DNA of 42,368 bases, from assembly GCA_964451785.1 (NCBI GenBank), contig CAYVJG010000027.1, positions 1-42,368 of the forward strand, in the 5' to 3' direction. The position numbers were made by a program, and so were the translations under genes. The notes under the pieces are model-generated. The model had not been told where the DNA came from, searched no databases, and saw only the letters and a list, made by a program, of their open reading frames with translations. This stretch comes from JAJYSO01 sp964451785. Lineage in GTDB: Bacteria; Bacteroidota; Bacteroidia; Flavobacteriales; Flavobacteriaceae. This document shows positions 31,432 through 39,386 of the stretch, piece after piece. Every line of letters starts with the position of its first letter. The stretch's first letter is position 1.

Positions 31432-31460
31432 CAAAGATAATCAATTTATCCCTCTCTCAA
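31432..31460 (-). promoter_or_regulatory. Promoter of the membrane protein-haemoglobin operon with dyad
   Basis: Leftward TTG (31458-31460), 18 bases, then TATCTTTG (31432-31439). GATAATCAATTTATC at 31436-31450 is a dyad (GATAA-N5-TTATC) sharing CAATTTATC with the 20-base site elsewhere but not identical. A similar AGGGATAAACTTGAT sequence (leftward) recurs about 35 bp further upstream, so two direct copies may exist. The remainder of 31412-31667 holds no gene. Confidence 0.55.
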
Positions 31461-31667
31461 TATCTCATATTTCACAAATATCAAGTTTATCCCTAAATCT
31501 TTCTTGCTTCTTCTAAAACACCCTAATTCACCCTATTTCCCTCTCCAAAATTCCCTTTAGCTTTCGCACTTAATAATCACTACAACCCCCACTCATTGTG
31601 ATACTATTAACAAGAGTTCTCACTTATAACCTATACTTTAGCCCTATTAACCTAACAATTATGTATC

Positions 31668-32264
31668 ATGAAAAAATTCAGTTTACTGCTCATCGCCTCG
31701 CTCTTTGGCGTACTGAGTACACAAGCCCAAGCCAATTCAGACCTTGTTCAATGGGGAATTAAAGGCGGATTAACCCTCTCCTCTATCTCTGGAGACAACT
31801 TTGAAAGTCCCGATTATCGCACAGGATTTTACGCTGGCCTAACCGCTGAACTCCCCTTTACAGAACGATTCTCTCTGCAACCCGAACTCTTATACGCACA
31901 ACAAGGCTTTAAAATAGCCGACAACAGTTTTGGAAGCGCCAAATACAAACTCGATTACATCACTATCCCCATCCTTTTTAAATACTACCTCGTCCAAGGC
32001 TTAAATATTCAAGCTGGCCCTCAAATTGGTTTTAATATCAATGACGAAATCGAATATAAATCTGACTGGGGCTCCAGCAACATTAACAACAATGAATACA
32101 GTCAAGTAGAAGATCTTGATTTCGGCATCATTGCCGGTCTAGAATACAAATTCTACAACGGCCTCTTCATCAACGCCAATTACACCTATGGTTTTACAAA
32201 ACTCATTAAAGACCTGGACATTCACAATTCCGGATTCAGATTTGGAATAGGGATGATGTTTTAA
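31668..32264 (+). CDS. PorT-like outer-membrane beta-barrel protein
   Basis: A 198-residue exported protein. The signal peptide ends near VLSTQAQA (residue 23). The rest alternates in strands with aromatic ends (WGIKGGLTLSSISG, YRTGFYAGLTAELPF, FSLQPELLYAQQGFK, YITIPILFKYYLVQGLNIQAG) and closes with GFRFGIGMMF, a terminal Phe typical of barrels. This matches the small eight-strand outer-membrane family of Bacteroidota. Function unknown. It is a single gene followed by a terminator. Confidence 0.85.
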   Translation: MKKFSLLLIASLFGVLSTQAQANSDLVQWGIKGGLTLSSISGDNFESPDYRTGFYAGLTAELPFTERFSLQPELLYAQQGFKIADNSFGSAKYKLDYITIPILFKYYLVQGLNIQAGPQIGFNINDEIEYKSDWGSSNINNNEYSQVEDLDFGIIAGLEYKFYNGLFINANYTYGFTKLIKDLDIHNSGFRFGIGMMF

Positions 32265-32286
32265 ACCAATTTAACCCATTTTTTCC

Positions 32287-32319
32287 AAAGCACGCTTCCC
32301 CCACAAAGCGTGCTTTTTT
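32287..32319 (+). terminator. Terminator after the beta-barrel gene
   Basis: AAAGCACGC and GCGTGCTTTTTT pair around a 12 nt loop, with a T tail on the right, 23 bp after the stop. Confidence 0.85.
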
Positions 32320-32609
32320 ATGTCCTAATATTTAATTTAGAGCTTCTCCTTCGCGTTCAGCAAATCCGTAAGCTAGCAGCAGTTCACAAGGCTATTGCTG
32401 AATAGCTAGCGTCATCGCCCGCTCAGGGCCGGGCTGTCACTAGTCGCTTTTTGTGGCTGATGATAGAACTACAAAAAAAACTGACAGGTCTTCTTCCACT
32501 ACGCTTAGAGACCTGACAGGGTTATCCACTGATTTGTCATCGTTTTAAACTTTCCTAAAGTTCCGAACTTTAGGAAAGTTCCGCTAGACTCTCTTGTCGC
32601 TTATTACCT
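32320..32609. other. Gene-free stretch with several palindromic repeats
   Basis: No ORF is convincing. It holds CTGACAGGTCT / AGACCTGACAG (imperfect), GCTAGC repeats around 32375-32415, a GC-rich CCCGCTCAGGGCCGGGC tract near 32420, and a perfect 15 bp inverted repeat at 32548-32580. These look like intergenic repeats of the genome, perhaps relics of a mobile element. Confidence 0.5.
32548..32580. repeat. Perfect 15 bp inverted repeat
   Basis: AACTTTCCTAAAGTT, CCG, AACTTTAGGAAAGTT. Each arm is itself partly palindromic (AACTTT...AAAGTT). It lies 30 bp beyond the end of the HlyD gene and may act as a terminator for the leftward peptide operon, though a long T tail is missing. Confidence 0.65.
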
Positions 32610-33911
32610 CTACCGCTTTAAAGCATCTTTTAGCTGATAAAAAAATCGTTCTATAAGACGGACATCTTGGGTGATGATTTCTGCGGTTCCGAGCATCTCT
32701 CCTTTAAAATCAATTTCTTTACCATAAGACGTAACCAATTTTTCAGGCATCACTACATTGACGGTATAAAACCGCTGTTTATCCTCTATTTCGGGGATTT
32801 TAGAAATAGTTTTTACCCTTCCCGTGAGCAGCCCGAATTCCTGCTCGGGATAGTTTTGCAGCTTGATTAATACTTTTTGCCCCACCATTATTTTTCCCGA
32901 ATTTTGAATAGGCGTTTTCAACTTGGCAATGTAAGGTGAGTTTTTAGCCGGTAGGACGGTAAATACCAAGTCGCCTTGCTGTACGGTTTGGTGCTTGCTC
33001 CAGTGATTAAAAAAGTGAACTTTCCCTTTTATTTCAGCTTGCAAGACATACTGGAATTCCCAATGGCGAATGCTCATCTTCAATTGATGAAACGACTGTA
33101 TCAGCTTTCTCAAAAGTGTTTTCTCATCGGTAGTTTTATTGATAAACACCCCTCTAGATGATTTTCTGTTCTCCGCTAAAGATTGTTGTAGTTGGAATAA
33201 CGAAGATTTTAAATTTTTTAAGTCGCGTTGTGCACCGAGGTATTCCATTTGTGCTTGTTCATACTCCTGTGCCGAGATGACGCCCTTATGGTAAAGTTGC
33301 TCCGATCGTTCCAATTTTTTCTGTTCAAATCCGAGCTCAGCGGTTTTAAAATCGATTTGGTTGTTGAGGTTTTTCAATTTATTCTCTAACTCATGTTGTA
33401 TAATTACAACTGCCCTTTTTTCGCTTTTATAAGGGTTTAGGCTTCTATTGAGGACGTAGCCCAAATACGCATTTTCAAAAACTGCATAGCTGGCTTCTAC
33501 ATCGCCTAAAAGCATTAAAGGCATTTTATTCAGCGGAAAATAAAAGCCATTTTTTGTCAATCCGATAGTGTCTAAAACACGTTTAAGATAAACGACATCA
33601 TCATAATTAGCGGTGTTTTCAAGAACCGCCAAAGTTTGCCCGGAAACCACCTTATCTGATTGATTCACAAAAATACTATCAATCTGCCGACTGCTCTTGG
33701 CATACACTTTTTGCGGGGGAATTTTTGTTGTTAGCGTGGCTCGCGCCGTAACAATATCAGGATATTTGATCAACCACGACAAGAACAAGAGCAAAGCAAT
33801 GAGCCCTAAAAACAACATATTGCCATAGCGAATCATCCAATGCGGGACTTTAGTGAGAATCTCTTGCACTTCCTCACTTCTCAAGTTGATCTGTTTTGTT
33901 TTCTCAGGCAT
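32610..33911 (-). CDS. HlyD-family periplasmic adaptor of the peptide exporter
   Basis: A 433-residue membrane-fusion protein. One N-terminal helix (about 32-48, LFLGLIALLLFLSWL), a lipoyl half-motif (VYAKSSRQIDSIFVNQSDKVVSGQTLAVLE, about 68-97), a long coiled coil (about 165-250), and a C-terminal barrel (GQKVLIKLQNYPEQEFG and AEIITQDVRLIERFF). It links the inner-membrane ABC exporter to an outer-membrane channel, probably TolC-like and encoded elsewhere. The start ATG overlaps the exporter stop (TAATG). Last gene of the RiPP operon. Confidence 0.88.
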   Translation of the reverse strand: MPEKTKQINLRSEEVQEILTKVPHWMIRYGNMLFLGLIALLLFLSWLIKYPDIVTARATLTTKIPPQKVYAKSSRQIDSIFVNQSDKVVSGQTLAVLENTANYDDVVYLKRVLDTIGLTKNGFYFPLNKMPLMLLGDVEASYAVFENAYLGYVLNRSLNPYKSEKRAVVIIQHELENKLKNLNNQIDFKTAELGFEQKKLERSEQLYHKGVISAQEYEQAQMEYLGAQRDLKNLKSSLFQLQQSLAENRKSSRGVFINKTTDEKTLLRKLIQSFHQLKMSIRHWEFQYVLQAEIKGKVHFFNHWSKHQTVQQGDLVFTVLPAKNSPYIAKLKTPIQNSGKIMVGQKVLIKLQNYPEQEFGLLTGRVKTISKIPEIEDKQRFYTVNVVMPEKLVTSYGKEIDFKGEMLGTAEIITQDVRLIERFFYQLKDALKR

Positions 33912-36100
33912 TAATTTCCGAGTTCTAATTGATTTTTAACCAGGTTATAATAGGCGCCTTTCTGAGCTGTCAGACTTTGGTGCGTTCCTTTTTCAGTGAT
34001 TTTCCCCTTATCCAGCACCACAATCTGATCGGCATTTTTAACCGTACTCAACCGATGGGCGATGACCACAACCGTTTTATCGACAAAAAACCGGTCGAGA
34101 TTTTCCATAATAGTCTTTTCATTATTGGCATCAAGGGCCGAAGTGGCTTCGTCAAAAAAGAGATACTCCGGGTTTTTATAAACTGCTCTGGCAATCAACA
34201 AACGCTGTTTTTGTCCTGTGCTTAACCCGACGCCTTCCATCCCTATTTTGGTGTTATAAGCCAACGGCAGGGTTTCAATAAAAGATTTGATATTGGCGGT
34301 GGTTGCGGCATTGACCAATTTTTCTTTGTCAATTTCCTCTTCGCCTACGGCAATATTGCGGGCTATGGTGTCATTAAAAATATAGCCTTCCTGCATCACC
34401 ACACCACATTTTTCTCGCCACGATTGCTGGGCAATATGCTTTAAATCATAGTTTCCTAATTGTATAGCTCCCTCGTAGCTGTCATAAAATTTTAACAGCA
34501 ACTTCATCAAGGTGGTCTTCCCACTGCCGCTAACTCCCACAATAGCCGTAAGCTTTTTAGTCGGAATATGAAGACTGAGATCTTTTAAAACCGGATTTTC
34601 AGAACCGGGATAACGAAATGAAAGCTGATTGACAGCCAATGATAAATTATCGGGAAACTTTTTAGTTTTTTCTTCTCCCTCCTTTTCTTCATTGTCTTTG
34701 TTGTGGATTTCTGCCAAGCGATCTAGCGATATGCGCGCGTCTTGCACTTCCCATATAAAATTGATCAATTGACTAATAGGCGCATTTAACTGACCGACGA
34801 TATAGGAGATAGCCAACATCATCCCCAGGGTGATGCTCCCGTGGATAACCAAAATGGCCGATAACACCGTAATGATGATGTTTTTGAGCTCATTGATAAA
34901 ACCGGAGCCGACACTCTGCCATTGTTGCAAGGACAAACTCTCGATTGAAATTTTAAACAAATTGGCCTGTACGTGTTCCCATCCCCAGCGTTTTTGAAGC
35001 TCGGCATTATGCAACTTTATGGACTGCATCCCGTTGATCAGTTCAATCACTTTACTCTGCTCCTGACTGACCTGAGAAAAATTCTTGTAATCCAGTTTCT
35101 TGCGCTTCTTCAGAAAAAGCACAATCCAGCCAAAATACAAGACGCTGCCGCCCAAGAAAACCATAAATATTTGGGGACTGTAATACAGCAAAACAACACT
35201 GAAGATGATCAAATTAAACATTGAGAACAGCACATTTAAAGACGAAGTGGTCAAAATGCGTTCGATGCGGCGATGATCATTGATGCGCTGTAAAATATCA
35301 CCCGTCATTTTGACGTCAAAAAAGGAGATGGGCAGTTTCATCAACTTGATAAAAAAATCGGAAACCAGTGAGATGTTGATGCGCGTACTCAAATGCAATA
35401 AAATCCACCCTCGGATAACTTCAATGGCAGTACGCCCAAAAAACAAGAACAACTGGGCTATCAAAATGAGGTAAACAAAGTGAATATCCTGGTTTTTAAT
35501 TCCCACATCCACCACACTCTGGGTTAAAAACGGGACGATAAGTTGGAGCAAGCTCCCCGCTAAAAGCCCAAAAAACAGCTGCCAGAGGAATTTTTTATAC
35601 TTTAGCACATAACGCGACAGAAACTTGATGCCCAACGATTTTTCCGCTTCAAACTCAGATTCATAAAACTTGGGCGTAGTGTCTAAAAGCAGGGCAATGC
35701 CTTCTTCGGTATCCTCATCGGCATTTTTGCCAATCCACCGGGCTAAAAAATCGGTTTTGTTATAAGTCATGCGACCATAACCCGGATCTGAGATAAAATA
35801 CGTCTCCTTTTTGATGTTATAAAGCACCACATAATGGTTCTTGTTCCAGTGTAAAATGCAGGGTAAAGGCGCTTCCTTTAAATCTTGAAGATTGATTTTG
35901 ACTCCTAACGAGCGCAAGCCCATTTTTTCGGCAGCACGGCTAACGCCCAAAAGGTTACTGCCCGACCGCGTGGTTTCACTCCACTCCCGTAGTTTTTGAA
36001 TGCCAATGGTCTTGCCATAGTGCTTGGCAATAATTTTTAAACAGGTAGGCCCGCAGTCTTTGGCGTCTTTTTGTTTGTAGTGGGGGAAGTTATGCGTCAT
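33911..36100 (-). CDS. Peptidase-containing ABC exporter (C39 PCAT)
   Basis: A 729-residue bacteriocin-type exporter that cuts the leader after Gly-Gly and exports the core. The C39 peptidase is at about 1-140 with C16 (DCGPTC), H89 (NHYVVLY) and D105 (SDPGYG), all present. A six-helix membrane domain follows (about 165-450). The nucleotide-binding domain has GVSGSGKTTLMK (Walker A), LSTGQKQRLLIARA (signature) and YLFFDEATSALD (Walker B), then the AHRLSTV switch His. It overlaps the SPASM gene by 11 bp. The natural substrates are the two GG-leader peptides in this window. Confidence 0.94.
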   Translation of the reverse strand: MTHNFPHYKQKDAKDCGPTCLKIIAKHYGKTIGIQKLREWSETTRSGSNLLGVSRAAEKMGLRSLGVKINLQDLKEAPLPCILHWNKNHYVVLYNIKKETYFISDPGYGRMTYNKTDFLARWIGKNADEDTEEGIALLLDTTPKFYESEFEAEKSLGIKFLSRYVLKYKKFLWQLFFGLLAGSLLQLIVPFLTQSVVDVGIKNQDIHFVYLILIAQLFLFFGRTAIEVIRGWILLHLSTRINISLVSDFFIKLMKLPISFFDVKMTGDILQRINDHRRIERILTTSSLNVLFSMFNLIIFSVVLLYYSPQIFMVFLGGSVLYFGWIVLFLKKRKKLDYKNFSQVSQEQSKVIELINGMQSIKLHNAELQKRWGWEHVQANLFKISIESLSLQQWQSVGSGFINELKNIIITVLSAILVIHGSITLGMMLAISYIVGQLNAPISQLINFIWEVQDARISLDRLAEIHNKDNEEKEGEEKTKKFPDNLSLAVNQLSFRYPGSENPVLKDLSLHIPTKKLTAIVGVSGSGKTTLMKLLLKFYDSYEGAIQLGNYDLKHIAQQSWREKCGVVMQEGYIFNDTIARNIAVGEEEIDKEKLVNAATTANIKSFIETLPLAYNTKIGMEGVGLSTGQKQRLLIARAVYKNPEYLFFDEATSALDANNEKTIMENLDRFFVDKTVVVIAHRLSTVKNADQIVVLDKGKITEKGTHQSLTAQKGAYYNLVKNQLELGN

Positions 36101-37196
36101 TTGTCTTCACCAATTCTTCCATCCCATAATAGCTGATAGCTTTTTGTTTTAGTGGGTTTTTGCTCCATTCAGCCCACTTGTTGGTATAAGGGTTGTAGCC
36201 ACATTTCAAGGGTTTTGACAAGTCTAACCCCTTTTTGTTAAAAGTAGTCCTTTCCGTATAGGCTCTGCAATCGGTACAGATATACCGGAATTCACAATCC
36301 CTACAAACCTCGATATCGTCTTTCGTAATGTTCCAATATTTTTTAAATCCGGGTTTGTTTAGGGCTTCTTCAAGTGTCGTATCCTTGATATTCCCATAAC
36401 TTTCAGGCATAGAAGGACAGTTTTTAATATCACCATTGACGTCGATGGATATTTTCCGGTTCAGGCAGGAATTGTGATGGAGGGATTCGGTGTAGGATTT
36501 AATGTTATTGGCAAATAGTTGAGGCGAAATAACACCGCAATGTATTTTAGAGTTGATGTTCTTTTTAGATAAAATAACAAAGCCCCGCTTAGCATCAATA
36601 GGTTCTATAAATTCATTCTTTTTGTGTGCGTAGATAGTCATTGAGGAAAGCCTTGCGTTTTTATAGCGTAGTTTATCAATGGCTTCTTTTGTGAAATATT
36701 CATTAAAGGGAAAAACGAAATCAACCGAGGTAATGATCGATCCTAACTTATCTAAATGGAAAATAATATCCTCGATATCTTTCACTTTAACTTGCTTAAA
36801 AAATCTAATCTGCAAGTTTCTACAGTTTAGACTACCAAGTTGCTCAAGTACTTTTTGTGTTTCAAAATTGGACGCTTTGTCAACATCAATGATTGCATTG
36901 GTAATAGCAAACGGTGCATGCCATTGTTCATTCATTTTAGGAAACCATTCGGGAGTATCTGTAAAAAAAGCAAGTTCTTTTTCCAATAAGAATGAAAGAC
37001 ACTCTTCAATTTCCTTGGCGGAAATATCATTTTGTGAAATAGCCTCGATTTGTGTTTTTGTTTTGTTTTCCCATTTTGGCAAGGCATTGGCTAATTCATT
37101 GGGAACCATAAATATATCCGTTCTGGACGGATCATAAATAGCACTCCTATTGGCGCCTCTGACGAGAGAACAGTTAGAAATCAATTTAAACTTCAT
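36090..37196 (-). CDS. SPASM-domain peptide maturase without radical-SAM cysteines (grasp-with-SPASM type)
   Basis: A 368-residue protein. The C-terminal third has seven Cys in SPASM spacing: C244, C260, C298, C301, C307, C310 and C332 (NHHNSC context, CRDCEFRYICTDCRAY, KCGYNPYTN). Upstream there is no CxxxCxxC, so the radical-SAM cluster of usual SPASM enzymes is absent; C9, C66, C125 and C220 do not supply it. This is the form known from grasp-with-SPASM clusters. It may bind the precursor or act as scaffold. It overlaps neighbours on both sides by 11 bp. Its chemistry, if any, is unknown. Confidence 0.82.
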   Translation of the reverse strand: MKFKLISNCSLVRGANRSAIYDPSRTDIFMVPNELANALPKWENKTKTQIEAISQNDISAKEIEECLSFLLEKELAFFTDTPEWFPKMNEQWHAPFAITNAIIDVDKASNFETQKVLEQLGSLNCRNLQIRFFKQVKVKDIEDIIFHLDKLGSIITSVDFVFPFNEYFTKEAIDKLRYKNARLSSMTIYAHKKNEFIEPIDAKRGFVILSKKNINSKIHCGVISPQLFANNIKSYTESLHHNSCLNRKISIDVNGDIKNCPSMPESYGNIKDTTLEEALNKPGFKKYWNITKDDIEVCRDCEFRYICTDCRAYTERTTFNKKGLDLSKPLKCGYNPYTNKWAEWSKNPLKQKAISYYGMEELVKTNDA

Positions 37197-37383
37197 CGGT
37201 CAATATCATAATTTTGGAAATCGGACGGTGAAAATTCTCACAATCCACCTGTGTTGAATTTAATTTTTTTACAGAAGCCTTACCCGAATGTATATGCTGA
37301 GTCGGCATTTTTATTTTCTTGATTTTGATATGCTGAAAAAGAGGTGGAAGTTCCTTTAAAAATTTTGAGTCAATTTTCTTCAT
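37186..37383 (-). CDS. 65-residue basic protein inside the RiPP operon
   Basis: A small Lys-rich protein (MKKIDSKFLKELPPLFQHIK, then IKKIKMPTQHIH; one Cys at about residue 48; ends SKIMILTDEV). There is no GG motif and no signal peptide. Its start overlaps the ATP-grasp stop (ATGA) and its end overlaps the SPASM start by 11 bp, which argues that it is translated. It could be a precursor of a second type, an RRE-like leader-binding partner or a regulator. I do not recognise it. Confidence 0.65.
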   Translation of the reverse strand: MKKIDSKFLKELPPLFQHIKIKKIKMPTQHIHSGKASVKKLNSTQVDCENFHRPISKIMILTDEV

Positions 37384-38360
37384 AGCACATTAATGTTTCG
37401 ATTGATAAGTTGCTCTGCTATATGTTTTTCGATGTAATAATTGCAATTTTTAGACACCCAGTCTAACTGCCCCTGCGGGTTAATTTCCAAAAACACAAAT
37501 TCGTTTTCAGGAGTCACGATAAAATCAATAGAGCCCTGGTTCATTTGTTTTTGCTTTAGAAACGACTTAATCTTGTTTTTTATTCCAAGCGGCAACTCAA
37601 ATGGCACGTTTCGATTGGGCTTTTCCCGATTGTAGTTGCGAAAATCGATTTTTGTTTGCTCGTCGTTTTGCGAAAAAATAGCCATTGCAAAAAATTCATT
37701 TCCCGTAACAAAAACACGAACTTCGTATTGCTTTTCGGTATATTTCTGAAAAAGCGAAGGGGAAAAATTATCCGACAATAAATCTATATCATTTTTATCG
37801 ACGACAAAAGTTCCAGGCGTTTCATAATAATAGCTTTCGACATTTGACCGCGGCTCCAAAAAAATACACTTAGATATTATAGGGTTGTTTTCTGAGTAAA
37901 ACGCTAAAAGATCTGCCTTTTTATTGGTTACCAGCGTTTCGGGAATAGTCAGCCCCACCGCTTTGGCCACGCTCAGGTTTAGGATTTTGTTGTTTAGCGT
38001 TTCTTCAAGATAAGAACCTAACAGTAAATTATCTTTTTTCCACTGGTGTTCTAAAAACTCTAAAACCGAGAAGGTTTCTTTATTGACATAACCCGAATAT
38101 CCCGAATTTCTGACAGATTGAGGTACCAGTTGCAATTTCCCACGGCGGTTCCAAACAATGGTCCCTGTTTCTTTCGAACTTGATTTGTTATCAATTTTTT
38201 CAGAAGACAATCTTATTGATATTTCTGCTATATCATTAACATTATGTCTTTGAAACCCGAATCCTGAACCCATAAGCCACATGCAGACCTCGTTGGTGGT
38301 TTTATCGTCGTTCTCGGATATGATTCGAATATCTTCAAGTGTAAATGTTTTAATTTCCAT
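37380..38360 (-). CDS. ATP-grasp peptide ligase of the grasp-with-SPASM / microviridin type
   Basis: A 326-residue ATP-grasp enzyme that would join acidic side chains to Ser/Thr or Lys of a precursor, as in microviridins. TIVWNRRGKL (about residues 67-76), FQKYTEKQYEVRVFVTG (about 204-220, adenine and Arg contacts) and GSIDFIVTPENEFVFLEINP (about 276-295, with metal ligands D279, E292 and N294, then QGQLDW) are visible and complete. It sits directly downstream of the precursor and lipoprotein genes. Product linkage, ester or amide, cannot be inferred from sequence alone. Confidence 0.88.
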   Translation of the reverse strand: MEIKTFTLEDIRIISENDDKTTNEVCMWLMGSGFGFQRHNVNDIAEISIRLSSEKIDNKSSSKETGTIVWNRRGKLQLVPQSVRNSGYSGYVNKETFSVLEFLEHQWKKDNLLLGSYLEETLNNKILNLSVAKAVGLTIPETLVTNKKADLLAFYSENNPIISKCIFLEPRSNVESYYYETPGTFVVDKNDIDLLSDNFSPSLFQKYTEKQYEVRVFVTGNEFFAMAIFSQNDEQTKIDFRNYNREKPNRNVPFELPLGIKNKIKSFLKQKQMNQGSIDFIVTPENEFVFLEINPQGQLDWVSKNCNYYIEKHIAEQLINRNINVL

Positions 38361-38994
38361 CCTCTTTTAAAGCTCCTTCAAAAATAGCAATATTAGTTCT
38401 GTAATTAATAGGATGTGGAATTCTCGGGGGCAAACCTTTTCTGCCGTCCAAATGCCAAAAAATATAATCTCGCTCAAATTTTGAAACATGGCCGACCTTA
38501 AACTCTTTTGAAATCAATTTTCTAATCTGTTTAAAATATTTTTTGTCGGAATGTACAAATACCAAAAACACAGGCACATCATGGTTCAAATAATCCATTC
38601 CTGGAAAACCATATTTTTTAGTGAGTGCAATAAGACTTTCTGTATTTATATCGTCATTTGAAGATAAATGTGCATACATTATATCAACAGCTAGTTTTAT
38701 TTCTTTATCAAAACCGAGTTGTGTGGCAGACGCAGTATCAGAATCGCAACTATATTCGAGAATTCCTATAATGCGGCGATCTTTTTGATCATTAAAGTAT
38801 AATTTTTTTACTTTGGTAATCAATTCTTGCTGGTTCAAATCCTTCCTCTTAGACTCTGACTCATCCTTACACGATAGAAATAACCCTGTAGTAAAAAGTA
38901 AACTGAGTGTCATAAATACAAACTTTATGACTGTTGAATCAACAACCATAAAGTTTGTTTTAATAGAGGTTATATCAAATCGACTTGTCCTCAT
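38350..38994 (-). CDS. Lipoprotein of the RiPP operon, possibly DUF6624-like
   Basis: From the ATG 38994 (coupled TAATG overlap with the precursor stop) the protein has 214 residues; an internal ATG at 38949 is an alternative. A hydrophobic stretch ends in FTTGLFLSC, a lipobox-like LxxC, so a lipoprotein is likely. The body reads LTKKYGFPGMDYLNHDVPVF, then LVFVHSDKKYF, and later GRKGLPPRIPHP. This resembles the GWP..LVG..AA.LLVQH pattern of DUF6624 proteins, but the match is by eye. It overlaps the ATP-grasp gene by 11 bp. A role in immunity or in handling the exported peptide is a guess. Confidence 0.65.
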   Translation of the reverse strand: MRTSRFDITSIKTNFMVVDSTVIKFVFMTLSLLFTTGLFLSCKDESESKRKDLNQQELITKVKKLYFNDQKDRRIIGILEYSCDSDTASATQLGFDKEIKLAVDIMYAHLSSNDDINTESLIALTKKYGFPGMDYLNHDVPVFLVFVHSDKKYFKQIRKLISKEFKVGHVSKFERDYIFWHLDGRKGLPPRIPHPINYRTNIAIFEGALKEDGN

Positions 38995-39200
38995 TAACAA
39001 TCTCTAACATAGGTTTGATTAACAAAACCTACTTCATCACAACCTTGAACACCGTCTTCATCTTTATCATAAAAACCATCCTCTTTATGAATTTTCAGGT
39101 CTCCTGATTTTGTATCACTGCAGGTGTTTGTCACTTTTTCTCCCCCAAAAATCTGATTTAGAGGGGTTTGATTAGTTTTGAATTCTTCTAATCCTTTCAT
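38994..39200 (-). CDS. RiPP precursor peptide 1 with GG leader
   Basis: A 68-residue peptide. Leader MKGLEEFKTNQTPLNQIFGG (20 residues) ends with the Gly-Gly site expected for the C39 exporter. The core of 48 residues is rich in D, E and K with several S/T, and has three Cys, ending VNQTYVRDC. Acidic plus Ser/Thr/Lys content suits side-chain cross-linking by the ATP-grasp enzyme. First gene of a seven-gene overlapping operon. A TATATTTG-type -7 box (leftward) lies in the upstream cassette, shared with the second precursor. Confidence 0.82.
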   Translation of the reverse strand: MKGLEEFKTNQTPLNQIFGGEKVTNTCSDTKSGDLKIHKEDGFYDKDEDGVQGCDEVGFVNQTYVRDC

Positions 39201-39219
39201 AATTAATTAGTGTTTTACT

Positions 39220-39328
39220 GCCTATCATCAAAATAAAATAGGACTTTGGTTAATAAAAAATCCTTGATTATCAAGGACATGTTTTAGTTACAGGAACAAA
39301 TATAAAACAATAATTAAGAATATTTTAT
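39220..39328 (-). promoter_or_regulatory. Precursor promoter cassette, copy 1
   Basis: About 109 bp, close to 90 percent identical by eye to 42153-42261. Reading leftward it contains TATATTTG (a match to TAnnTTTG), then TTCCTGTAACTAAAAC (identical in both), CCTTGATAATCAAGG (a dyad here, not conserved in copy 2), then AACCAAAGTCCTATTTTATTTTGAT, 19-20 bp before the start codon. Conservation stops at the coding sequence. Confidence 0.8.
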
Positions 39329-39386
39329 GTTTTCAAATTATTTTTTAAGTTTTTTTTTTGTTTTAGATAAGAATACTTTAAGTATC

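Noticed and set aside
36090..37196. Radical SAM enzyme
   Set aside because: There is no CxxxCxxC motif; only the C-terminal SPASM cysteines are present.
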